From: Scylla paramamosain
Lineage: Eukaryota > Arthropoda > Malacostraca > Decapoda > Portunidae
DNA length: 64,000 bases
Reading direction: 5' to 3'
NCBI RefSeq assembly: GCF_035594125.1
Contig: NC_087178.1
Coordinates: forward strand, 5,150,001-5,214,000
Below the pieces are notes generated by a model. That model did no database searches. It saw only the letters and a list, made by a program, of their open reading frames with translations, and had not been told where the DNA came from. This document shows positions 17,333 through 55,831 of this stretch, piece by piece (the first letter of the stretch is position 1; each line of letters begins with the position of its first letter). Made by a program: the position numbers and the translations under genes.

Positions 17333-18550
17333 TTTATTTCACCATCATCACAGGTGTGTACACCAGCAGGTGATGGGGCGCCGTTTTCACCATGGGAACC
17401 ACAACCAACACTGCTGAGCCAGGTCAGGCTTGTGAAGGTTCCATCCAATAGTACATGTATAAAACTTAAAACTTGAACAGGGTCAATATATAATTTTTAT
17501 TTTTATTATCAAATAATAATAATCATCAGAGAAAGATTTAGTTTAGCTGATCTTTCTCTCAAGTGGCAAGGCAGCTTCCTGTCCACAACAGACAGCCATG
17601 ACCACCTCTACAGCTACTCTCAAGCACAGTGATATTGCCAGAAATGTGTGACAGTAATGACTCAAGCTTTGTGCTGGAAGACACAGTATAACTTAATCTA
17701 AAAAGATGCAGTGCCAACCACATCCCGTCAGGAAGTTTGTACCTCAGTTCGGTCAGGGAATGTAGTGTTCACTGTGGTCCTTGCACTTAATTCTTAAGAA
17801 TTATCAACAATTTTTACATTAGAAAAATATAAGCATATTCTGGGAAAACAAAATCACTCTACATAAAATAATAGTAATAACCTTGATCTTGTGATGCATG
17901 TCTGTGTACAAGAAAACTTACAAGCTCAGTGCACCCTCATGGCAGGCAGCAGCACTGCCCTCGCCCTCCAAGATTCCCCAGCTGGGGAGGAGGGGGGGTG
18001 GAGTTACAGTTTTCAAGACACTACTCATCCTCTCCAACTATTTGACTTAGTCAGTGTTGTTAATCATGCATCAAAGTATTCAACAGGTAACAAAGATAGT
18101 AATACAAGACCTCTGCATCCTTCACACCATATTGTTGAACTAATATCAATGCCAAGAAATTTTAAAAAATCTATATTTTTAATTTTCCTATCATTCCTAT
18201 TATTATAACTTACCTGCTAATTAAAGTATTCTGGGTAATTATTATACTCGTCCACATTCTAAATATGAACATAATGAAAGCATTTTCCATTTCAGGATGC
18301 ACTTTGGGAATGGTGCACAACTCCGAGCTACTCATGCCTCTCCTCTCCTTGCTGCTTGACAATCTCAAAATACAAATATACCAAATCTACAACCCCCTTC
18401 ATGACATCATCCATCATTTGTCCACCAAATCTACAACCCCCTTCATGACATCATCCATCATTTGTCCAGACTGCTGCCCACCTCAGCCCAGAATTTGCTG
18501 CAGCCTCACAACTTTTGTTTACCACCAACACATGGACAGCTTAGTATCAT
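17333..18550 (-). other. Probable 3' UTR of Relish
   Basis: Non-coding sequence following the Relish stop on the minus strand. AATAAA hexamers on that strand lie at 17502-17507, 17496-17501 and 17333-17338, giving a UTR of about 1.05-1.2 kb. It contains a perfect 43 bp tandem duplication (18381-18466). Confidence 0.5.
18381..18466. repeat. Perfect 43 bp tandem duplication in the Relish 3' UTR
   Basis: CCAAATCTACAACCCCCTTC and the bases after it recur exactly 43 bp later (18381 and 18424). Identity across the unit suggests a recent event. Confidence 0.85.
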
Positions 18551-37138
<18,588 letters not shown>

Positions 37139-37308
37139 GACACAAAATCACGTCCCAGGACAATCTTGTGCACTCAGAACACCCACGGTACTTAGATCAC
37201 AACTTAGCAAGACCCAGGAGGTGACTACGCCTTGCTTCCCTGGATTTAGTCGGGGAAGTCCAGAGAGAGGCAAGACTGGGGGAGTGGTACAGGGGGAGGG
37301 GAGGAAAA

Positions 37309-37319
37309 GGGGAATCCCC
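37309..37319. promoter_or_regulatory. Perfect palindromic kappa-B site upstream of Relish
   Basis: GGGGAATCCCC lies 171 bp upstream of the Relish start codon. It is an 11 bp palindrome and fits the insect Relish consensus on both strands. It may lie in the promoter or 5' UTR and would support positive autoregulation. Confidence 0.6.
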
Positions 37320-37695
37320 GCCCTGCCAGAAGAATAGTCACACCACGAAGACCTTCTCTTACGAGCGACCAGACTCAAATAATAGTCATCCTTCACCCCA
37401 CGCACTGAGATACACTTCTTTCTGTCTGACTTACTACTATTTTTTCTTTTTTTTTTTTTTGTCCGTCTTGCGACAACAGCAAAGGAGAGAGTGAGTCACC
37501 CTGTGGGACACCACCACCACAGTCACCGTGAGCACACCACTGCAGGACACACACCTGGCTCTCAACCCGACAACCCTGAGCGGCAGTATAGAGAGTAGTT
37601 GGACTTGTTTCAGTTTGTTTGTCCTGTTTGCCGTGAAGAAACACTGTGCGGTTGTCGATGATGATGATGATTGCTAACGGTACATTCTGCCTGCG

Positions 37696-37698
<3 letters not shown>

Positions 37699-37747
<49 letters not shown>
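37699..37747. repeat. (GA)n microsatellite upstream of Relish
   Basis: About 49 bp of GA, 560 bp upstream of the Relish start codon. It could affect nucleosome positioning in the promoter region, but this is only an inference. Confidence 0.95.
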
Positions 37748-37751
<4 letters not shown>

Positions 37752-38769
37752 ATTAAAAGAGATGAGGGTGGAGACTGAATGTGTTAGTACTCTTGAAGAA
37801 ACAAACGTAACACACCCCTCCTGTTTATTTTTTCTTTTCCACTTTCATTTTCATTTGTTCATATATTTTTTCTTAGCTCCTGTCGCTTTCTAAAATCTCT
37901 CTTCACACCTGAAAAGTATATTTCTATCAGAATTTTACCATCACATCATCGTCATCACCGCCTGTGTCCACCACAACCGCTGGCTCTGGAAAGGCAGGGC
38001 ACGCACAATGTCAACTTCTTTCCATACGAGCCTCAGCCAGGTGCTGGGTCACCTGCACCTCTCTCTCATCAGGTGAAGGTCGGTTGCCGCCCCCTGTGTC
38101 TCAAGACCGCGAGGAGCGAGGGGCGCAGGGTGCAGGCACTGAGAGTAGGACGCGAGAGGGAGTGGGAGATGACTCTCCCCTACATGAAAGCGGATTATCT
38201 CAGCGCTGACGTCATGGCCCCGTCAGAAAACAGGATATGCACTTCTTCAATCGTCGAAGAAGTAGGGAAGGACAAAAAAGAAAGAAATAGATGCGCCTGA
38301 AAAACAACCCAGTACATATTTCGGTTCTAGTTTGCGTCAATCTGACGAAGCGCGGCTCGTCCCTGCGCTTCCTCCCCAACCCGCCCCAGCCCCGCACAGC
38401 GCGCTAGGGGAACCACCGCAGCCACCGGCACCAGACCCGGTTAATTCCCTCCAATCTTTTTCCTCACTTGTATTTCGCTCAAAAGCGACTGGCCACTCTT
38501 ATTAATCTACTCTGACCTAAAGATGATATTCCTCCTCACATCACCCCATAGAGTCTACCACGTGACCAAAATTCACACACCGCAGCTACCTTGCCTTCTG
38601 CTCTTAGCGTATACACACGGCTGGCTATCGTTGAAGGATCATGACGCGTTGAAGGGAAAAATACTTTCCGACAGACACGATTCAGTTGTTATGGCTTTAT
38701 TCTCTCAACTTCGTGGGGAGAAGAAACGTTTTCCATTGGATATCTGGGGCACAAAAGACACGTTTGTAG

Positions 38770-40337
<1,568 letters not shown>

Positions 40338-42010
40338 TGGGTGTGAATTGTGAGAGACGGCAGGTCAATCTTTTTTTACTGATCTGTAATACGCGTCCTT
40401 ACTGTTCAGTATTGGAATAAAATATAATCATGCATATACGTACTAGTAATCTTTTGGATTCACATCACTTTAATTTACAGCAGTTTTATCTAATTTTCCT
40501 TCATGCAGAAATGCTAAACTCCCTTCTATTAAATCACCTTCAGTCAACTAGTTACTCTGATGGACGTATGGGACAACACGTGGTGGTAAATACAGAGCGA
40601 CAAAGAACTTGAAAGGGGACAGCGGAACTGAAAGACCGGTGGATGACGTATAAACAGGATAGAACCAGTGACTAAAATTATCTACTGGTAAGATGATAAA
40701 ATAAAATAAAATAAAAATTAGGAGTGGCGCGGTCGCTGTGATAATGACGAAGAGTAAGGATGAGAATGATCCTGTCAACAGTGAAACGTGTAGAACGTCA
40801 AGTAGGCTACCATCGCAATTCCTAGAAACCAACGGATGTTCTAGTGCAAGGCTGAGATGCCATGCCGAGGTATGAAAAGTTGGGTAGTGTGGTAGCCATA
40901 AACCCCCAAGCGTGAGTTTTGTTTCACAGATTCTCTTAGTTATTCTAGGGCTGCTCTTGACGTAAACTATAGGTATGCGCTATGTGGCAGATGAATAACA
41001 AGACAAAAGTAACGTTCTCGGTCAAAGAAAAGTTTATATAATTAATTGCTGGTGGAGAACACTTTCAGATTCATGAACAGGGAAGGATAATTTTACCACT
41101 TGTGAAGTAGTAAACACACGTTTCGTTTTATATACCAGACAATCTAGTCAGATCATCCTTGAGGGGGAGTAGCCGAAACAAGTTATAATGCTTAATCTCA
41201 CTGTAGGAATAAAAATACAAAGGAGGGTGTTCCCGGTCTACTTCGTCCCTTCCAGCCGCCTATTACTATGCATAACTAATACACACAATTTTTCCCAATC
41301 CCACTCACTGTCCACAGGCCGTACCCCATCCACGGAAAGAAAACAAAGGGCTATATACATATGGATAAATATACACGTTTTTATATGCATACAATGTTGA
41401 ATATTTTAAGTCAGTTTAAGAAGTTTCGCAAGATACGGAAAGAATATAAGGAAAAAAATGTATATTAAAGTATCTTCTTTCAGTAGTGTCAGATTGTGAG
41501 TTTCATGAACTTTGGTATAAACTACACTGATTGATATATATATAAACTATAATGCCGTTTATATGAATGAGTTAGTAAGATGTTACGTAACACTTATTTC
41601 CATTTATATTTGATTACTGACCTACACAACACTCACTGAAACACGCACGGCGCACGCCAGAAGCACTCCTCTCAACACACAAACATAGGTCATATATTAC
41701 TCGAACCTTTTTACATAAGCTTCTACTCATCACACAGTTATATAATCGGGCAAACACACCATAAACACACCACAACAATTCCCCCATGTGGTATCCAACT
41801 CGTTTTGCCTTAAGACTGGCCCACACAAGCGTCCTGGGAGCTTCCTGTGAGACGGCGGGGAAAGATGCGGGGAAGAGAGGTTGGTACGGGGTCACTATCG
41901 GCCCTGGAACCCGTCGCCGATGTGCGTCACTACGACTAGTTTTTCTTGGGATACTTAAGGGAAAGCAATATTCCCGGTTAAAGTAAACTAATGTATTTTT
42001 GTCTGCCTAA

Positions 42011-42013
<3 letters not shown>

Positions 42014-42064
<51 letters not shown>

Positions 42065-42088
42065 CATTATTATTATTGTTGTTGTTGT
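42014..42088. repeat. (TTA)n array with GTT end
   Basis: About 60 bp of TTA, interrupted by one CAT and ending in GTTGTTGTTGTT. It is intergenic. Confidence 0.9.
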
Positions 42089-42299
42089 TTACCTTTTTCA
42101 CCTGCTAAATCAAGACAGCTCTGTAATCTGTATTGATGACTAAAGAGGAAAATTACCACGGCTGTTATTTGTCTCTGTCGGGTCAATGGGAACATACGTT
42201 GCGCGTGCATCTTTCTCATCGTAGACTTACGTGCACCGAGTCCTCATCTCACTATAAAAAGTAATCGGACCATTCATATGACTCCCAACCAATTTTTAT

Positions 42300-42333
<34 letters not shown>

Positions 42334-43676
42334 GGACGGGCAGAGGAAGTGGAGGCAAGGGGGGCGTATACTGGCTGACAGCTTTCCTCATTCCCAACCC
42401 TTTTGTACTTGGAGTAACAGAGGGTGGAGTGACAGAGGACGCGTCTTTCCTGCCTCGAGCACCAGTAAGTGCGGTAACCCTGGACAAAAGAATCTCTGGG
42501 AAACCCCAAGAACTCTCCCGCCACCACCTGACGTCACACGCAACATGCTCCCTGCACACTTGAACTGAAGCCGCAACGTCGACACGACTCCATGCGTAAT
42601 ATTATTATGCGTAAAGAGCATTTCGATTTCGAAGTTCATGATGTTTCAATACTTAGTCTATATTCCATGCGTCTGCAGCAAGAACGGCACATACAAAACC
42701 TTCCCTTAACAGTGATGTACACACCTACTCATGTCAGCACCTGCTAACACCCTTTACTACCGTGCTTTATATATCCTATGCAGTAACGGCCATAAAGAGG
42801 TAACGGTTAAAGGGCAAACCTGTGAGTGCTGCGTCAGGATGGCCCACGTGCCGCTGTGATGCTGCAGGACTGCATACGCCTGGCTGCGACGTCCCGCTGC
42901 GCTCACTGATCTCGCGCATGTCCCTTCCCTTCCCTGGCTGCGTAGAGGCTTCGGGCAAATGCTCCCCACGTATACAGTTATTTCACTAAATATCAAGATG
43001 CAATTGAAAGTCATCTAAAAGAACTCTCAACTAAAGTTTAAGAGGCAAGGCATTTAAAGAACTCAATATCACCGATCACCGCGTGAGGAGTGGCAATAAA
43101 CTTTAATTGATGACTTTTATCAGCATAAGTGGAATAAAACATCACTTATAGAAAGCTTAGCTATGTATTCATCTATTTAAATGTAATGTATGAAGTTTTA
43201 GTAATAAGGTGAACAATGGTAAAGGGTGGAGTGACGGGGAAGTCCCCCAGCAAATAATAGTCACAGCACTGCCACGTTGCAAGGGACGCAGCAGATACAT
43301 GTGACTCATGAGCATGGGAGTCACCAAGGCTTGTGTCAGCCACTGCATGTTCTGCTGATGGATACTGGGAAAAAAAAAAAAGGGCATAAACCATATAATA
43401 CAGGTGACTTGTAAGTTTCCGCGGATTATGTTGTAAAACATGAACTAATACGCCAACCTGTATACACAGAAATCATTGTATCAGCACCATCGTCATAGAT
43501 CTCACCATTATAATCACCTGCACGTACTAGTGCAGATATGTAGTTACATACTATCGCGTTATCTTCCAGTGTAAAATTATGCCACAAAGTGAAACTCTCA
43601 AGCATGGTGAAATGCAGCAACAGTCCCTGACCGCTAAGAAAGGAGAAAAAATTATATATTACAAATAATACACTGC

Positions 43677-43694
43677 TGACGTCACATGACGTCA
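43677..43694. promoter_or_regulatory. Double CRE palindrome
   Basis: TGACGTCA occurs twice with a 2 bp spacer, so the centres are 10 bp (one helical turn) apart. It matches the CREB/ATF full site. No adjacent gene start was recognised; the nearest gene end is the LUC7-like gene about 1 kb away. Confidence 0.5.
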
Positions 43695-44743
43695 ATCACG
43701 CTGTAAATGGTGCCGAGGGAGGGCTGAACACATTACATCCGGGACTCTTTTCCCATACTTTTTTTTTTTTTTCTTTTAGAAGGGGGAACATTTTTAATAT
43801 AACTTATTTCATAGATGGTACACGAGATCAATTGCAAGCCGTCGCATTTTGATTTGCAGTGCCTTCACGCTTTTGGCCATTAGTCTTCCACTGCCCCAAA
43901 TTCTATAGTTTGGTTTCTCAAGATGTTCTTTGTGATTACTCGGCCAGGCTACAATCGCGTTCTAGGGGGTGGCTGGAACGTACCGGTACACGAATGCCTG
44001 CCCGAGTGTGATGTGGAAACAGTTCCTCCATCACATTTTGCTATCCGTTTGTAATCAGTTTCTATCTGTAATGCAGTCGTCAAAAAAACGTCTCACAAAA
44101 TGACAATCCCTTAGACACAGCTTTCAATAATTATATACATTGTTCGTTACTCGCTTTCATAGCCTTAAATCTTATTTTTGATGCATATATAAACAAAATA
44201 TTGCTCTGTTTAGCGTCATATGGATCTCCAATAGAGACGGTTAATCCACTAAATCATTCCCATTTCAGGGTGGAATGTCCGACCTTAAGACTCAAGAGCT
44301 GCGCCTACAGCCATTGCATAACACACAATTGTAATTATGTTTAATTATTTCAATCGTCAGAAGCGGGAACACCATGTGGGAACTCCCGTTTGAAATGTGG
44401 CCCAGCTTCAGCAACAGCAGCCACTCATCAGCCAACCCCTGTTGAAGCACTGTACTCTAAACCGATTACATTCCTTTGGGAGATGATTTCAATGAAAAAT
44501 ACATACTACATTCAAGGAGAGCTTTTTATTTTGGAACACTTCCATGCAAACATAAGCAACCATCAGATCAACTTTTTACAGATGCAGCGTTTCCTGTCAC
44601 ACATGGTACAGATAAAGTTATACACTGCTGGAACTAAAATTAATTGCATAAACTTAAACCATATATCCTACAGAAGTCCTCAGTGTAATCAACTCACTCT
44701 TGAATCCTTGTTGGGGTGTTGGTCATCCACTACAGCTGCAAGT

Positions 44744-52107
<7,364 letters not shown>

Positions 52108-53153
52108 GGCTAGGGATATGTGGGAGGACGCTCAGGAGGGAAAAATGCGAGACGCGCTCTCGCCCTCGCCTCTCACCGCTCACCTCGGCCAGCTTCTGTG
52201 GCCACGCAGCCGCGCACCGTCTTACTCGCGGGAGGTTTTGTGTTTCTGAGATCTGGAATTTTCCTTGTGTCCAATTTCAAATTTTCTGAAATAAAAAATA
52301 CTTATTATTTGTAAAATTGTAAACTGTTACTCTATCATGCCAGGTAAAATGACACCAGTAATATATATTTTTTTCTGGAATGTGCTTCCATGCAGGTTTT
52401 ATCAGTGGTTGGATAGTCGTATTTTGACAGAGGTATTTTTAATATCATTTTTTTGTTTGAATTATTAGGCTGAATTATATTTGATATTTCTATTTATAAT
52501 GCGCACTTAATATTTCAATCAAGGTCGTAGAGTGATGGGTTTCCAAGCAGCTGTAATTCCTTGTCCTCTCCTTGCCTCATGCGTCTTCACTTGTTAATTC
52601 TCTTGAAAACTACCAGTTAACTTACATTAATCATTATACATACTGTAAATAACTGCATGATGCTAACAAAATATGTCCCGTCGGTAAGACTGTTCTCACT
52701 GCCTCCTTTCTCCTCCGCTTCGATCGTCAGTTGACCCACAAGGCAGCGAGACTGACAGTTGAAGCTGCTGGAGCGCCTCTCCCATATTTATGCCTTCATT
52801 TCTCTGCTCAAATTATTAGATCTAACTTAAAATAAAACTCAAGCAATGAATAATGTAATTCGATCATTTCTCTAGCCTTTCTTTTAAAATAAACATCTTA
52901 ATTAAGTTTAATGTATTAGTAGGTAGGCTCCAGTGCCCCACACAAATTATGTAGGCTTATATCATACATAACATGGCAATTAAAAAATTTTCCTGTGGAT
53001 AAATTACATGACTAGTTACTCTGAATGATGTCAGTGATAATGAAAGCATTATGGACACAAAATCACTGGTTGCCATGACAACGGGGACGCCCTGCCGCCA
53101 GACGACTGGAAGGCCAACACGGCAAGCATAGGCAAGGCACACTTGTGGCAGAG
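52108..53153. promoter_or_regulatory. Shared upstream region of the divergent LUC7-like and CFAP58 genes
   Basis: The start codons are 1046 bp apart in head-to-head orientation. The LUC7-like side is CG-rich (about 52108-52220) and the rest is AT-rich. No convincing TATA box was identified. A bidirectional promoter is possible, but two separate promoters would fit equally. Confidence 0.45.
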
Positions 53154-53433
53154 ATGGCAGCTACAATGGTGAGTCTTGGCGGGGCAACTAAGGATACCAA
53201 GTAGGATCATAAATCAAATTGAAACAAGTAAAAGGTTAAGTACGGTCATGACATTCCAATTATTTTCTCTTAAACATCCGCAGGAGGCGACCTCGGAGGA
53301 CAAGGAGGAGGCCCCTGCCCCTTCAGCCACCATTACAAATACCGCTGATGGTGAAGAAACGTAAGTTGAAAAATCTCTAATCTGACTAACTGACTGATGT
53401 CATCATTTAAGCTTCCTCCCATTAATTAGATGT

Positions 53434-53488
<55 letters not shown>

Positions 53489-55732
53489 GTCAGCGTCATA
53501 ATTAATAATTCAGTCAAGTTACCTACATGTCGTCACAGTCAGACACTAGAAATATTAGTCTATCATCAGGTAGTCACCTCAACCCATTCATTCTTTATTT
53601 ACATATCTAACCAGCTAGTCAATCTCTCCATTCCTCTATCTGTCATCCGCTGCAGGGTAACCGTGGAGGAACTAGAGGAACAGCTGAAGCAGTCCCATGC
53701 AGAGACCGCTGCCGTCAGAGAGCAAGTCACGGCCCTCACGCAGCAGCTGGCCACCTCAGTTCCCCGCGCCGAGGCCCTCATAGCGCGGCGGGACCTCGAA
53801 CGGCGCATCGAGACCCTCACCAGGTTATTACGTATTTCTTTCCGCTGCCGTTGCCACTAGTGTAAAGCCTATTCATGTCCTATTAAAGGTGACTCGTAAT
53901 TATATGCGATATATGATGCTGTAGAGCTATCATTCATGTTTTTGATATCTGAATTGAAAGATTGTATTATCTATTCGGTTTTAACGTACACTGATAAGTT
54001 ATTCTTATATTGTATACTATCATTCCCTGAGAGAGACACGTAGAGCAGCTTTTAACTCAATTCCTCTTTCTATCAACTCGACACAACCTTCCAGACAACT
54101 ATCCCCTCTTCTTCAATGACACTCAACTGTCCCCCTCTTCTACACTGAACATCCTCGGTCTGTCCTTTACTTATAATCTGAACTGGAAACTTCACATCTC
54201 ATCTCTAGCTAAAAACAGCTTCTATGAAGTTAGACGTTCTGAGACGTCTCCGCCAGTTTTTCTCACCCCCCCAGCTGCTGACTCTGTACAAGGGCCTTAT
54301 CCGTCCATGTATGGAGTATGCTTCATATGTCTGGGGGGTTCCACTCATACTGCTCTTCTAGACAGGGTGGAATCAAAAGCTTTTCGTCTCATCAACTCCT
54401 CTCCTCTAACTGACTGTCTTCAGCCTCTCTCTCACCGCCGAAATGTTGCATATCTAGCTGTCTTCTACCGCTATTTTCATGCTAACTGCTCTTGTGATCT
54501 TGCTAACTGCATGCCTCCCCTCCTCCCGCGGCCTCGCTGCACAAGACTTTCTTCTTTCTCTCACCCCTATTCTGTCCACCTCTCTAACGCAAGAGTTAAC
54601 CAGTATTCTCAATCATTCATCCCTTTTTCTGGTAAACTCTGGAACTTCCTGCCTGCTTCTGTATTTCCACCTTCCTATGACTTGAATTCCTTTAAGAGGG
54701 AGGTTTCATGATCTTATTCATCAATTTTTGACCACTGCTTTGACCCTTTTATGGGACTGGCATTTCAGTGGACATATTTTTATTATTGGATTTTTATTGC
54801 CCTTGGCCAGTGTCCTTCCTACATAAAAAAAAAAAAAAAACTACAGATTGACTATAGTTGCGGTCTGCTCCTGAAGGGATAACCAAACGCTGACTGAGGC
54901 GGTAGAGAAGGAACAGAGGGAGCGAGAATGGCTGGAAGGGGAGCTGCGGGCCCAGTACGAGGCAGCAGAGGGAACGGACCAAGAAATGACCAATCTTCAG
55001 ACCTTTGTGAGGAAGCTGCACGCTCTAGTGGAGGACAAGACCAAGGCTCTCGACACACAGAAGGTTGTCAGACAGCCAACAGAGTGTGAAAATATGTGAA
55101 ATTTAATAGATTCCCAAATCCTTGATAATAGCTGTTTCATTTTCTGGATGACAGGAGGAGAGGGACAGCATGGCAAGGCTCTTGGAAGAAGCCAAAGAGG
55201 AGGCAACACGGCTGAAGAAGGAGGTAGAGACACGTTCCCGCGTTCTTACAAGAGTGGAGGCCGCCTACAAGGAGACCACTGGAGTAATCAAGGTTAGGGC
55301 ATCGTATTCTTTGATGTATTGGAGTCTTATCACTATTACTTTTAACAAGCTCTATAAGTTATTTGGGGATTTTTAAGCATGTTTTCATTGTTCTAGTGAT
55401 ACTCTAATGGGTCACATGAAGATCCGCTAGCCCAGCTACATTTTAAGGGCCCTTTCACACAAGTGGTTTGGTCGCGTGGCTCGGCAGCGAGACCAAAACG
55501 CTGAGGCACGCGGTCGAAATGCGCGACCGGGTCGCGTCAGCTAGCCGTCCGTGTGAAAAGGCTATCTGCTCCAAAGCGCTGCAGCAGGCTCACTCAGACT
55601 AGCTTAATTGAATCGTAGACTCTAATGATGAAATTGTTGCTATCCTACTTCTCCTTTGACGTCGTCGTGGTCTGCGACGATGATCACTATGGATTCATCC
55701 CATTACATATGAATGGTTGACAGTAGGGAACT

Positions 55733-55831
<99 letters not shown>

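Larger units (their letters stand above)
37139..38440 (-). promoter_or_regulatory. Relish upstream region
   Basis: Sequence upstream of the Relish ATG on the minus strand. It has a kappa-B palindrome (37309-37319), a T run (about 37441-37460), a GA run (37699-37747) and a CRE palindrome TGACGTCA (38207-38214). Open frames here are short and unrecognised. The transcription start site was not identified. Confidence 0.45.

Noticed and set aside
43426..43695. Minus-strand 89-codon open frame beside the double CRE
   Set aside because: No recognisable domain, and its length is expected by chance in AT-rich sequence.
54307..54711. Open frame in the CFAP58 intron as an extra CFAP58 exon
   Set aside because: It is the C-terminal part of the retroelement; CFAP58 exons 3 and 4 join in phase without it.
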